DNA of 64,000 nt, taken from assembly GCF_014197265.1 (NCBI RefSeq), contig NZ_JACIFH010000001.1, forward strand, positions 2,542,001 to 2,606,000, read 5' to 3'. Positions 27,403 through 36,792 of this stretch are shown here, piece after piece. The stretch comes from Microbacterium invictum (GTDB lineage Bacteria > Actinomycetota > Actinomycetes > Actinomycetales > Microbacteriaceae). The notes beneath the pieces were generated by a model. It ran no database searches, was not told where the DNA came from, and saw only the letters and a list, made by a program, of their open reading frames with translations. Position 1 is the first letter of the stretch; each line of letters opens with the position of its first letter. Both the position numbers and the translations under genes were made by a program.

Positions 27403-28515
27403 CTATTCTACGGGTCGGCTCGCGGCCGTTTCGCCGGATTCCGGAACCGGACCGGTGGTGTTCCCCCGCCGGAATGTGCAGGTGAGGCGAATGGATGCCG
27501 GGGGTTTGGCATCGAGCATCGCGGCGATCGCCTCGCCTGCGGCGCGGCCCTTCGCGGCGGCATCCTGCACGAGAGTGGTGAGTTCGTAGGGGGCGAGACC
27601 GTCGACACGGACGCCGTCGAATCCGGTGACGCTGACGTCGTCGGCCACGCGCAGACCGGCCTCTTCGGCGGCGCGGATGACGCCGGCCGCCAGCAGATCG
27701 CTCTGCGCAAGCACCGCCGTGGGCCGTGCGGCGGGGTCGGCGAACAGCACGCGTCCTGCCGCGAGACCCTCGTCGATCGAGCTGCCGCCGGCGGCGTAGG
27801 CCGCGGCATCCGGAAACACGTCGCGGACCCCGGCCAGCCGGTCGCGGGTGACATCGACGGTGATCGCGGCACCGGGTGCGTGCCAGCCGGGCGACGCCTT
27901 CGCCGAGAGAGGGAGGGTGACCGCGACCACGCGGGCGTGGCCCAGGTCGCGGACGTGCTCGGCCGCGGCGCGCTGGGCCTCGCGGTTGTCGAGCAGGATC
28001 TGGGGCACGCCGTCACCGGCATCCGCCTCGATGACCACCACCGGGATGCCGCGCGCGCTCAGCACGTCGAGCGATTCGCGCAGGCGGGGGCTGCAGCCGA
28101 TGAGCACGGCGGCGTCGATCGGTGCGGTCGTCAGCGAGGGGTGGGTGAACTCGGCGTCGGAGCCGCCGGGCGCGGGTTCGGGCAGCACGGCGTGGTCGTG
28201 CAGCAGCAGGAGCCCCGCCCCGAGGGGTGCGACAGCGGCGGTGAGCCCGTCCATCATGAGCGTCTTGACCGGGTCGAGGAACGCCGCACCGAGCTGCTCT
28301 TCGAACACGACGCCGACGATGCCGCTGCGGCCGCGGCGCAGCGATGCCGCGCGCGGGTCGGGTCCGGTGTATCCCAGCGCGGCCGCCGCGGCCATGACGC
28401 GTGCGCGGGTGGCGTCGGACACCGGGGTCTTGCCGCTGAAGACGACGGATGCCGTCGACGCGGCCACTCCGGCTTCGCGTGCGACGTCGGCGATCGTGGC
28501 GCGACGGGGTTGCAC
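27403..28515 (-). CDS. LacI family transcriptional regulator
   Basis: 370 aa. The N-terminal helix-turn-helix TIADVAREAGVAASTASVVFSGKTPVSDATRARVMAAA (residues about 7-44) is typical LacI, followed by a hinge and a periplasmic-binding-like sensor domain (GVVFEEQLGAAF, VVVIEADAGDGVPQILLDN, VTGFDGVRVDGLAPYELTTL). It is divergent from an MFS transporter with 57 bp between them, and that gap holds two perfect palindromes, so it probably represses the transporter and itself. The effector is unknown. The Mrp operon follows 40 bp downstream on the same strand. Confidence 0.93.
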   Translation of the reverse strand: MQPRRATIADVAREAGVAASTASVVFSGKTPVSDATRARVMAAAAALGYTGPDPRAASLRRGRSGIVGVVFEEQLGAAFLDPVKTLMMDGLTAAVAPLGAGLLLLHDHAVLPEPAPGGSDAEFTHPSLTTAPIDAAVLIGCSPRLRESLDVLSARGIPVVVIEADAGDGVPQILLDNREAQRAAAEHVRDLGHARVVAVTLPLSAKASPGWHAPGAAITVDVTRDRLAGVRDVFPDAAAYAAGGSSIDEGLAAGRVLFADPAARPTAVLAQSDLLAAGVIRAAEEAGLRVADDVSVTGFDGVRVDGLAPYELTTLVQDAAAKGRAAGEAIAAMLDAKPPASIRLTCTFRRGNTTGPVPESGETAASRPVE

Positions 28516-28530
28516 GGTCTGATTCTAGGT

Positions 28531-28559
28531 CGCGAGTTCTCGCGCGTCGAATCGATTCG
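28531..28559. promoter_or_regulatory. Two perfect palindromes, likely LacI-family operators
   Basis: CGCGAGTTCTCGCG (28531-28544) and CGAATCGATTCG (28548-28559) lie next to each other in the 57-bp divergent gap. The second has a central CG as in many LacI-family operators and ends one base before the MFS -10 box, so binding would block that promoter. Confidence 0.65.
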
Positions 28560-28560
28560 G

Positions 28561-28566
28561 TAGGCT
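28561..28566 (+). promoter_or_regulatory. -10 box TAGGCT of the MFS gene (leaderless)
   Basis: TAGGCT ends 6 nt before the GTG start at 28573; there is no ribosome-binding site. Confidence 0.6.
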
Positions 28567-28572
28567 GTCCGG

Positions 28573-29808
28573 GTGGATCAGACCCTCACGCACTCGCAGC
28601 TCGTCCGCTGGCGCACCGCGATCTTCGCGATCTTCGCCGCCAGTGGGCTCAGCGTCGCCACCTGGGCGTCGCGGGTGCCGTCGATCAAGGCCGACCTGGG
28701 CATCGAGAACAGCCAGATCGGCCTGCTGCTGCTGGGCATGGGCATCGCCTCGATCCTCGGCCTGTCGTCGTCGTCGGTGGTCATCGCCCGGTTCGGCACG
28801 CGCAAGGGCATGCTCGGCGCGATGATCATCTTCGCGACCGGCGTGGCGCTGATCGGCGTGGGCACGAACGTGGCCCCGTCCGCGACGATCGTCGTGATCG
28901 GCCTCGCGCTGTTCGGCTTCGGCAACGGCGCTGTGGACGTCATGATGAACGTCGAGGGCGCGGCGATCGAGACACACGTGAACAAGACGATCCTGCCGCT
29001 GTTCCACGCGTTCTTCAGCTTCGGCACCGTGGTCGGCGCGGGTCTGGGCGCCCTCGCCGCGAACCTCGGCGTGAACGTCTTCGCGCACACGGCCGTCATC
29101 GCTGTTCTGATCCTCATCGGCGCGTTCGTCGCGATCGCGAACGTGCCCGCGCGGGAGGTCGCCGGTGACACCGTCGACGACCACGCCGTCGACAAGCCCG
29201 GCTGGCGCGAGCGTCTCGCCGTGTCACTGTCGGCCTGGCGCGAGCCTCGCACCTACGCGCTCGGGGTCGTCATGCTCGGCATGTCGTTCGCCGAGGGCGG
29301 CGCCAACGACTGGCTCGCACTGGCGGTCAGCGAGGATCACCACGGCGGAATCGCGCTCGGAGCGATCGCCCTGACGGTGTTCTCGGTCGCGATGACGGCC
29401 GTGCGCATCGCCGGCGGGCCCCTCGTCGACCGCTTCGGCCGGGTCGCCGTGCTGCGCATTCTCGCGGTGACGGCGGCCGCCGGCATTCTGCTGGTGATCC
29501 TCGCGCCGAACCTGCCGCTGGTGTTCGTCGGAGCGGCCCTGTGGGGCATCGGGGCCTCGCTCGGCTTCCCGCTGGGCATGTCGGCCGCGGCCGACGACCC
29601 CGCGAAGGCGGCCGCCCGCGTCAGCGCCGCGGCGACGATCGGCTACGTCGCGTTCCTGTGCGGCCCGCCCGTGCTGGGCCTGATCAGCGACCACATCGGC
29701 CTGCTGAACACGCTCTACATCCTGGTCGTGCTCGTCGTGGCGTCGGGCCTTGCCTCCTCGGCTGCGAAGCCGCTCGCCGGCGCGAAGGTCGGCGCCGGCC
29801 CCCACTGA
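28573..29808 (+). CDS. MFS transporter, YbjJ-like
   Basis: 411 aa, about twelve membrane spans in two halves separated by a cytoplasmic loop around residues 190-220. The N-terminal RWRTAIFAIFAASGLSVATWASRVPSIKADLG and the loop RFGTRKGM resemble the YbjJ branch of MFS. The second half keeps DRFGRVAVLR. Substrate is unknown. Control by the divergent LacI protein suggests a sugar or related compound, but this is inference. Two 63-bp repeat elements follow its stop. Confidence 0.85.
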   Translation: MDQTLTHSQLVRWRTAIFAIFAASGLSVATWASRVPSIKADLGIENSQIGLLLLGMGIASILGLSSSSVVIARFGTRKGMLGAMIIFATGVALIGVGTNVAPSATIVVIGLALFGFGNGAVDVMMNVEGAAIETHVNKTILPLFHAFFSFGTVVGAGLGALAANLGVNVFAHTAVIAVLILIGAFVAIANVPAREVAGDTVDDHAVDKPGWRERLAVSLSAWREPRTYALGVVMLGMSFAEGGANDWLALAVSEDHHGGIALGAIALTVFSVAMTAVRIAGGPLVDRFGRVAVLRILAVTAAAGILLVILAPNLPLVFVGAALWGIGASLGFPLGMSAAADDPAKAAARVSAAATIGYVAFLCGPPVLGLISDHIGLLNTLYILVVLVVASGLASSAAKPLAGAKVGAGPH

Positions 29809-29829
29809 GCGGGGCGACCTCACCAGCCC

Positions 29830-29892
29830 GAAGTTGGCGCTACGGCCGGGTATCCGGCATCCATTCCCCACCCACGCGCCCACCGAACAACC
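29830..29892 (+). repeat. 63-bp structured intergenic element, copy C (degenerate 3' end)
   Basis: Begins GAAGTTGGCGC; internal hairpin GCCGG-GTAT-CCGGC; the 3' end GCGCCCACCGAACAACC differs from copies A and B at four positions. It begins 22 nt after the last base of the MFS stop, the same distance as copy A from argG. Confidence 0.8.
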
Positions 29893-29903
29893 ACACCCTA
29901 CGC

Positions 29904-29965
29904 AAAGTTGGCGCTACGGCCGGGTATCCGGCATCCATTCCCGTGCAAGAGCCAACTGAACGACC
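29904..29965 (+). repeat. 63-bp structured intergenic element, copy D
   Basis: Same orientation as copy C, 74 bp start to start, 62 bp long. Its ends are AGTTGGC and GCCAACT; its 5' two thirds are identical to copy C. It lies 9 bp before the convergent nucS stop. Confidence 0.8.
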
Positions 29966-29974
29966 GCTCCGCAC

Positions 29975-30664
29975 TCAGAACAACCGCGGGGCGCCCGAGT
30001 CGACGCCCTTCATCTCGTCGTAGTCGAGCGTCACGCAGCGGATGCCGCGGTCGGCGGCCAGCACCTTCGCCTGTGGTTTGATCTCCTGCGCGGCGAACAC
30101 ACCAGTCACCGGCGCCAGGTGCGGGTCGCGGCCGAGCAGCTCGAGGTAGCGCGTCAGCTGTTCCACCCCGTCGATGTCGCCCCGGCGCTTGACCTCGACG
30201 GCCACCGTGCCGCCCGACGGGTTTCGCAGCAGCAGGTCGACCGGCCCGATCGCGGTCGGAAACTCGCGCCGCACCAGTGTCAGCCCGTCGCCGATGACCG
30301 ACACCTGCTCGGCGAGCAGACGCTGCAGGTCGGACTCGACGCCGTCCTTCACGAGTCCCGGGTCGACGCCCAGCTCGTGGGCCGAGTCGTGCAGCACCTC
30401 GTAGATGCGCACGGTCAGCGCGTCGCCGGTCTTGGCGTGGGTGACCCGCCACTTCTCGACGACGTCGCCCTCGGACTGGTCCGGCTCGACAACGGTGAGC
30501 GTGCACGGCGGGCTCATCCAGTTCAGCGGCTTGTACGACCCGCCGTCCGAGTGCACGAGCAGGCTGCCGTCGCCCTTGTGCAGCAGCAGCCGCGTCGCCT
30601 CCGGCAGGTGCGCGTTCAGACGGCCGGTGTAGTCGACGGAGCAGCGGGCAATGACGAGACGCAC
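29975..30664 (-). CDS. nucS: Endonuclease NucS (mismatch-specific)
   Basis: 229 aa from the GTG at 30664 ([23 protein letters not shown]), the usual NucS N-terminus. The C-terminal nuclease core is visible: [36 protein letters not shown], with the catalytic Asp, Glu-x-Lys and Gln-Leu residues. Known role: cleavage of mismatched DNA, the non-canonical mismatch repair of actinobacteria that lack MutS/MutL. Divergent from a HAD phosphatase; both genes have leaderless promoters in a 52-bp gap. Confidence 0.94.
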   Translation of the reverse strand: MRLVIARCSVDYTGRLNAHLPEATRLLLHKGDGSLLVHSDGGSYKPLNWMSPPCTLTVVEPDQSEGDVVEKWRVTHAKTGDALTVRIYEVLHDSAHELGVDPGLVKDGVESDLQRLLAEQVSVIGDGLTLVRREFPTAIGPVDLLLRNPSGGTVAVEVKRRGDIDGVEQLTRYLELLGRDPHLAPVTGVFAAQEIKPQAKVLAADRGIRCVTLDYDEMKGVDSGAPRLF

Positions 30665-30671
30665 GGCGTCG

Positions 30672-30709
30672 AGCCTACCTGCGCCAGAGGGGGTCACGGT
30701 TTGTAGGGT
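30672..30709. promoter_or_regulatory. Divergent leaderless promoters for nucS and the HAD gene
   Basis: Minus-strand TAGGCT (30677-30672) ends 7 nt before the nucS GTG. Plus-strand TAGGGT (30704-30709) ends 7 nt before the HAD ATG at 30717. The -35 regions must overlap in between. Confidence 0.6.
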
Positions 30710-30716
30710 GGATGCC

Positions 30717-31397
30717 ATGACACCACGGTCGCCGTTCAGCTGTGTCCTCTGGGACGTCGACGGCACCGTCGTCGACGCATCGGAAGGCATCCTCCGCCGC
30801 CTCACCCTGTGCCTGAGCGACCTGGGCTACCCTCCGCCGACCCGCGAGGAGCTCGTCCACTGGATCGGCCCGCCGATGCACGAGTCGTTCCAGACCAACG
30901 TCGGCATGACTCCCGAGCAGGCCGCCGACGCCACCGCGCACTACCGGCGCATCGGCAAGGCTGACGGGTACACCACCGGCGCACGCCTCTACCCGGGCAT
31001 CGCCGAGCTCATCTCCGAGCTGAGGGATGCCGGCATCCCGCAGTCGACGGCCAGCTCGAAGCCCGAGCTGCAGGTCACCGCGCTCATGGAGCATTTCGGG
31101 CTCACCTCGAAGCTCCAGTCGATCACCGGGGCGACGCCCGACGAGAAGACTCTGGCATCCAAAGCCGACATCATCGGTGAATCGCTGCGCCGGCTCGAGG
31201 TGCTCGGGCACGACACCAGCCGGCCGGTGCTGGTGGGCGACCGGCACCACGACATCGACGGCGCGGCCGTACACGGTGTGCCGGTGATCTTCGTGCGGTG
31301 GGGGTTCAGTTGGCCGCATGAGTCCGAGGGGGCGCAGGCCGTGGTCGACACCGTTGACCAGCTGCGCTCGCTGCTGCTGCTCCCGGAGGAGGCGTGA
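30717..31397 (+). CDS. HAD family hydrolase, phosphoglycolate-phosphatase-like
   Basis: 226 aa from the ATG at 30717. Motif [13 protein letters not shown] with nucleophile Asp13, motif [12 protein letters not shown], motif III Lys in DEKTLASK, and motif [14 protein letters not shown] are all present. The cap domain is inserted after motif I (alpha-helical, class C1). Likely a small-molecule phosphatase, but the substrate is not readable. GTGA overlap with the next gene. Confidence 0.9.
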   Translation: MTPRSPFSCVLWDVDGTVVDASEGILRRLTLCLSDLGYPPPTREELVHWIGPPMHESFQTNVGMTPEQAADATAHYRRIGKADGYTTGARLYPGIAELISELRDAGIPQSTASSKPELQVTALMEHFGLTSKLQSITGATPDEKTLASKADIIGESLRRLEVLGHDTSRPVLVGDRHHDIDGAAVHGVPVIFVRWGFSWPHESEGAQAVVDTVDQLRSLLLLPEEA

Positions 31398-32644
31398 CCC
31401 CCGAAGAGGTGTGGGCGTGGGCCGGGCCCGCGCTCGTCGTCTTCGGCGCGGCCGCCGTGCTCAGCACCGCGGCCATCTGGGCACTGCGGCGGAGTCGACG
31501 GTCTCCGCGCGCACGCGCCGCTGCCGAGGCCGAGCGGACGAAGGCCGGGTCAGCGCTCGTGCGGCTCGACAACGCGGTCGACGAACTCGATCTCGAGGTG
31601 GGGCTGTCGGGCGCGCTGTACGACGGCACCGCTCCTCCCTCGCTGCGCCGCGCGCGCATCACGGCGCAGCGCGCCCGCGATGACGCGTTCGAGCAGTTCC
31701 GCACGGTGACCGGCCACATCCACCCCGACGAGGTGCGCCGGGTGTCGCGACTCATCGTCACGCGCGTCGACGCGGCGCTCGGCACGATCGAGCACGCCCG
31801 CCGCGAGCACACCGACTGGGTGTCGCGCAATGTCACTGCCGGCGCGCAGCTCGAGGCTGCCCGCGACCGGGCAACCCGACTGCGCCGCGAGCTGGGCGAC
31901 CCCGAGGCGCTGCTGACTGAGCTCTCCGCGCGCTTCGCCCCCTCCGAGTGGGCCGCGGCTGAGCATGCGACCCGAGAAGTGGTGGCGGCATTGGCCGAGG
32001 GCGACCGGCTGCTGACTGAAGCGGCGCAGCACGTCACCGATCCGACACGGTCGGTACTTCCCGATCTCGCCCGGGCAGAGCGCGAGCTGCGGCGTGCCGA
32101 AGTGGCCGCACGCACGCTTGAAGAGAATCATCGTCTGGTCACCGACGCGGCGATGGCCGTCGGCGAAGAGCTGGAGACGGCGCGAGCGGCGCTGGGCCAG
32201 GCCGGCGAGGTGCGCGCCAAGCTCGAACCCGACGATGCCGAGCGGCTGGGCGCCGAGATGCGGCAGATCGCGGAATCGCTCGGTCAGTGGGCCGCGCGTG
32301 CGGGGCGCGAGCCGACGGCGACGGTGGATGCCGTGGCGCGGCTGCGCGGACGGCTCGACCTCGCCATGGGTGATGCGCGCACCGCGCAGCAGCGGCTGCG
32401 GGGCGCGCGGACCGCGCTGCCGGGCAGCCTCGCCGCCGCACGTGCCGCGATCGCGCGCGCTGAGACTGCCGTCGCGCACGCCGGAGCAGACGCCCGGGTC
32501 CGGCTGGCCGCGGCGCAGGACGAACTCGCCCAGGCGCGCGGCGCAGCCGATCCGGTGGCCGCGCTTGATGCTGCGCGGCGAGCACTGCGGCACGCCGAAG
32601 ATGCTTCGGCGCTCGCAGACTACGATCGGCTCACGAGGGACTGA
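31394..32644 (+). CDS. Hypothetical membrane-anchored coiled-coil protein
   Basis: 416 aa from a GTG that overlaps the HAD stop. One membrane span at residues about 9-30 (WAGPALVVFGAAAVLSTAAIWALRR) is followed by about 380 residues that are Ala/Arg/Glu-rich and almost entirely helical, with many heptad-like blocks (for example ARAERELRRAEVAARTLEENH). There is no recognisable catalytic motif. I do not recognise the family. Translational coupling to the HAD phosphatase suggests a shared function. It could be a cell-envelope scaffolding or tethering protein, but this is speculation. Confidence 0.8.
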   Translation: MTPEEVWAWAGPALVVFGAAAVLSTAAIWALRRSRRSPRARAAAEAERTKAGSALVRLDNAVDELDLEVGLSGALYDGTAPPSLRRARITAQRARDDAFEQFRTVTGHIHPDEVRRVSRLIVTRVDAALGTIEHARREHTDWVSRNVTAGAQLEAARDRATRLRRELGDPEALLTELSARFAPSEWAAAEHATREVVAALAEGDRLLTEAAQHVTDPTRSVLPDLARAERELRRAEVAARTLEENHRLVTDAAMAVGEELETARAALGQAGEVRAKLEPDDAERLGAEMRQIAESLGQWAARAGREPTATVDAVARLRGRLDLAMGDARTAQQRLRGARTALPGSLAAARAAIARAETAVAHAGADARVRLAAAQDELAQARGAADPVAALDAARRALRHAEDASALADYDRLTRD

Positions 32645-32691
32645 CGCCGGCCTCGCAAGAAGGAATCTCAGCCCCCGGAGGAGCTGACGAT

Positions 32692-32898
32692 TCAGATCGG
32701 GCGGATGTTCTCCGCCTGCAGGCCCTTGGGGCCCTGCGCGATCTCGAACTCGACGCGCTGGTTCTCCTCGAGAGAGCGGTAGCCGCTCGACTCGATGGCG
32801 GAGTAGTGGGCGAAGACGTCTGCGCCGCCCTCATCGGGAGCGATGAAGCCGAAGCCCTTCTCCGAGTTGAACCACTTGACGGTGCCGCTGACGCTCAT
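32692..32898 (-). CDS. Cold-shock domain protein
   Basis: 68 aa. RNP1 KGFGFI (residues 14-19) and RNP2 VFAHY (residues 28-32) in a single OB-fold, starting [10 protein letters not shown]. Typical CspA-type RNA/DNA chaperone. It lies alone on the minus strand, convergent with the coiled-coil gene (48 bp apart) and divergent from the GntR gene. Confidence 0.95.
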   Translation of the reverse strand: MSVSGTVKWFNSEKGFGFIAPDEGGADVFAHYSAIESSGYRSLEENQRVEFEIAQGPKGLQAENIRPI

Positions 32899-33058
32899 GA
32901 ACTGCCTTACTTATCACTGGCCGACGCACCTCGCGCCGGTGATCCCCAACTTACGGGGACGTACCACGCGCTGTCCTGTCTTGTCGTCAGATGGTGACAC
33001 AAATGTTGCATGGCCGTCTTCGGCGCGTCGCCGTCGCGACACACATAGACCCCGGACG

Positions 33059-33064
33059 TACACT
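33059..33064 (+). promoter_or_regulatory. -10 box TACACT of the second GntR gene (leaderless)
   Basis: TACACT ends 7 nt before the ATG at 33072; GCGACA sits 17 nt upstream as a weak -35. Confidence 0.5.
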
Positions 33065-33071
33065 GGGCCGG

Positions 33072-33713
33072 ATGCCCGCCACCCTGTCCCCCATCGACGT
33101 GACCGATGGCATGATCCTCGGCGATGCCGTCTATGAGGAGATCGGTGCCGCGATCCTCGACGGTCGCCTGCAGCCCGGCCAGCGCCTGCGCGACGTCGAC
33201 GTCGCCACGCAGCTGGGCGTGTCACGCACCCCCGTGCGCGAAGCCCTGCAGCGTCTCGAACGCTTCGGGCTTGTCGAAGTCGCCGTGGGCCGATACACCC
33301 GCGTCTCCGAGATCGATGATCAGCTGCGCGCCGACACAGCGGAGTTCACGGCCTACTTCATGGGCAACGCGCTGCGCATCGCCCTGCAGTCCTGTTCGGA
33401 TGAGCAGCTCGCCGAACTCGTGTCGGCGGTGGATGCCGTGGTGGCGGCCGCCGCGAGCGACGATGCGCTGCAGTTGTTCGATTCCTCCACGGCGATGTTC
33501 GTGCTGGCCACCCGGGCCACCGGCAACGTCGTCTTCACGACGTTCATCCGTGAGGCATCGCTGGCGATCCTTCGCAATCTGCGCGGCTGGCAGCCGTTCC
33601 TGACCTGCCCTCTCGCGCGCACGACGGGTTACACGACGCTGCGCGACTGCATCGCCGCCCGCGACGGCGCCGGTGCCGAGCAGACGCTGCGACACCTCCA
33701 CGGCCTCGCCTGA
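33072..33713 (+). CDS. GntR family transcriptional regulator, FadR/FCD-like
   Basis: 213 aa from the ATG at 33072. The winged helix (AAILDGRLQPGQRLRDVDVATQLGVSRTPVREALQRLERFGLVE, residues about 25-70) is followed by an all-helical C-terminal domain of about 130 residues, as in FCD regulators. The usual metal-binding Asp/His residues of FCD domains are not obvious. No transporter or enzyme gene is adjacent to suggest its target. Confidence 0.85.
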   Translation: MPATLSPIDVTDGMILGDAVYEEIGAAILDGRLQPGQRLRDVDVATQLGVSRTPVREALQRLERFGLVEVAVGRYTRVSEIDDQLRADTAEFTAYFMGNALRIALQSCSDEQLAELVSAVDAVVAAAASDDALQLFDSSTAMFVLATRATGNVVFTTFIREASLAILRNLRGWQPFLTCPLARTTGYTTLRDCIAARDGAGAEQTLRHLHGLA

Positions 33714-34003
33714 CCGCTCCGCGAGCCGCCCGGCGTGCAGCTCGGAGAGGTGACCGCTCACGTCGGCGGAGCTGATCGCGCGCGACGGGTCGGCGCGCAG
33801 CTCGAGGGGTCGCCTGGCGTGCCCCTCTTCATTGCCGCGGGCGCCGAAACCTGACATGCCGCCGCCAGGAGTTCGCGGATCCCGGCGCTACCATCCGCAT
33901 GCCGGCGGAGTGCCTGACGATCTCGAGAAACCATAGACAGCATCAGAAATCACGGAATCCGTGGTGTCTCATGCTGAAAGTGGTTTCTCACCCGGTTGCG
34001 CGC
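33714..34003. other. Intergenic region with a long imperfect inverted repeat
   Basis: No gene is supported. The only clear structure is the 65-bp imperfect inverted repeat at 33925-33989, which is AT-richer than its surroundings. The rest shows nothing I recognise. Confidence 0.55.
33925..33989. repeat. 65-bp imperfect inverted repeat
   Basis: Arms of 32 bases match at about 25 positions in three blocks: GAGAAACCA/TGGTTTCTC at the ends, AGCAT/ATGCT in the middle and CACGG/CCGTG at the centre. It lies just beyond the tRNA-Leu terminator. Confidence 0.7.
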
Positions 34004-34036
34004 AAAGAAGAAGGGCCCCCGGATCGGGAGCCCTTC
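34004..34036 (-). terminator. Intrinsic terminator of tRNA-Leu
   Basis: On the minus strand GAAGGGC pairs with GCCCTTC (34036-34010) around an inner CCCGATCCGGG stem, followed by TTCTTT. It begins 10 nt after the tRNA 3' end. Confidence 0.85.
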
Positions 34037-34045
34037 ATCAGAATG

Positions 34046-34129
34046 TGCGCGAGGGGGGACTTGAACCCCCACGCCCTTGCGGGCACTGGCACCTGAAGCC
34101 AGCGCGTCTACCTATTCCGCCACTCGCGC
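34046..34129 (-). tRNA. tRNA-Leu (CAG)
   Basis: 84 nt. Acceptor GCGCGAG pairs with CTCGCGC, discriminator A. Anticodon arm CTGGC-TTCAGGT-GCCAG gives anticodon CAG. A long variable arm (TGCCCGCAAGGGCG) identifies a class II tRNA, and the T arm reads GGGGGTTCAAGTCCCCC. CCA is not encoded. It sits beside fhaA, the usual place in actinobacteria. Confidence 0.95.
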
Positions 34130-34275
34130 GCGAGTCCGCCATGCGGCGAACTCAACCTGCCGAGGATATCACGCGCCACACCGAGGGCAGAATCGGCCGC
34201 CCCGGACGGCGTCCCACGCTCGCCCAGCCAGTGCAATTAGCATGGTCGCACCGGTCGGCAAGCCTGAGGAGCCCC

Positions 34276-35010
34276 GTGGGACTACTTGACAGCTTCGAGA
34301 AGGGACTCGAACGCGCAGTGAACAGCGCGTTCGCGAAGACCTTCCGCAGCGGCGTTCAGCCTGTCGAAATCGCATCCGCACTGCGCAGCGAGCTCGACGC
34401 GAAGGCCGCTGTCGTCAGTCGCGACCGCATCCTGGCGCCCAACACGTTCGAGGTACGCCTCGCGCTCGCCGACGAAGAGCGCATGCGCGCACTCGGTGCG
34501 ACGCTCGACGACGAACTGCATCGCCTCGTCGACGCGCACGCCGCCTCGCAGGGGTTCAGCTTCGCCGGGCCGGTGACCATCGACATCCGCTCCGACGAGC
34601 AGCTGTCGACGGGCACCGTTCGCGTGGCCTCACGCACCGCAGCCGGCGGTCTGGTCACCTGGCGCGGGGTGCTCGAGGTAAACGGCAAGCCCCACCCGCT
34701 CGCGAAGGGCCGCACCGTGATCGGACGGGGAGCGGATGCCGACATCACGATCTCAGACTCCGGGGCGAGCCGCCGGCACGCCGAGGTGCTCTGGGACGGC
34801 GAGCGCGCCATGGTGCGCGACATGGGCTCGACCAACGGCACCAAGCTCGACGGGCACAAGATCACCGAGGCGCGCCTCGCGCCCGACGGCGTCATCACCA
34901 TCGGACGCACCGCCCTTGCCTTCAAGGTCGTCGCACAGGCCGCGCCGCCTCGCCCGCCGTTGCCTCCCGACGACGCGACCCGGGTCTTCGACATCGGAGG
35001 CCGGCCATGA
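34276..35010 (+). CDS. fhaA: FHA domain protein FhaA (DUF3662-FHA)
   Basis: 244 aa from the GTG at 34276, preceded by GAGGAG. The N-terminal DUF3662 domain (GLLDSFEKGLERAVNSAFAKTFRSGVQPVEIASALRSELD, residues 2 to about 130) is joined to a C-terminal FHA domain (GRTVIGRGADADITISDSGASRRHAEVLW, MGSTNGTKLDG). FHA domains bind phosphothreonine. It lacks the long Pro/Gln-rich linker of the mycobacterial protein, so it is much shorter. First gene of the fhaA-fhaB-pstP-rodA-pbpA-pknA operon. Confidence 0.95.
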   Translation: MGLLDSFEKGLERAVNSAFAKTFRSGVQPVEIASALRSELDAKAAVVSRDRILAPNTFEVRLALADEERMRALGATLDDELHRLVDAHAASQGFSFAGPVTIDIRSDEQLSTGTVRVASRTAAGGLVTWRGVLEVNGKPHPLAKGRTVIGRGADADITISDSGASRRHAEVLWDGERAMVRDMGSTNGTKLDGHKITEARLAPDGVITIGRTALAFKVVAQAAPPRPPLPPDDATRVFDIGGRP

Positions 35011-35537
35011 GTGAACTGACCCTGCTGCTGCTGCAGATCGGCTTCCTGATCCTGCTGTGGTTCTTCGTCTTCGCGGTCGTGTACTCGCTGCGCGCCGATC
35101 TGTTCGGCGTCAAGGTGCGAAAGCTCCCCGAGCCGGCGGCGGCACCCTCGGCATCCGCCCCCGCCCATGCCGAGACCACCCCCGTCGCCCCGGTGGCAGC
35201 GCCCGCCCGGCCCCGGTCGTCCGGCCCCGAAAAGGCCACCCGCGACACCGTGGCGCGCATCGTCATCACGAGCGGCCCGAAGACGGGCCTCGAACTGCCG
35301 CTCGGAAGCGAGCCCCTCACCATCGGGCGATCGAGCGAGTCGGGCCTGGTCATCCGCGACGACTACACCTCGAGCCACCACGCGCGCCTGCTGCTGTGGG
35401 GCGAGCAGTGGATGATCCAGGACCTCGATTCGACCAACGGCACCTGGCACGACGGCGAGCGCGTCACCACTCCGGTCCCGGTCATCGTCGGCGCACCCAT
35501 CAAGGTCGGCGCCACGACGTTCGAGCTGCGGAAGTAG
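35007..35537 (+). CDS. fhaB: FHA domain membrane protein FhaB
   Basis: 176 aa, ATGA overlap with fhaA. One membrane span (LTLLLLQIGFLILLWFFVFAVVYSL), a Pro/Ala-rich linker, and a C-terminal FHA domain (LTIGRSSESGLVIRDDYTSSHHARLLL, DLDSTNGTWHDGERV). Known role in relatives: binds phosphorylated kinases and division proteins (FipA/FhaB). Confidence 0.95.
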   Translation: MSELTLLLLQIGFLILLWFFVFAVVYSLRADLFGVKVRKLPEPAAAPSASAPAHAETTPVAPVAAPARPRSSGPEKATRDTVARIVITSGPKTGLELPLGSEPLTIGRSSESGLVIRDDYTSSHHARLLLWGEQWMIQDLDSTNGTWHDGERVTTPVPVIVGAPIKVGATTFELRK

Positions 35538-35550
35538 ACGGCGCCCGCGT

Positions 35551-36788
<1,238 letters not shown>

Positions 36789-36792
<4 letters not shown>

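Noticed and set aside
33222..33857. Minus-strand open frame over the second GntR gene and its 3' side
   Set aside because: Most of it is antisense to the GntR gene, and the part beyond it has no recognisable motif.
33758..33943. Short minus-strand open frame near tRNA-Leu
   Set aside because: No motif, no start signal and no context. It overlaps the inverted repeat.
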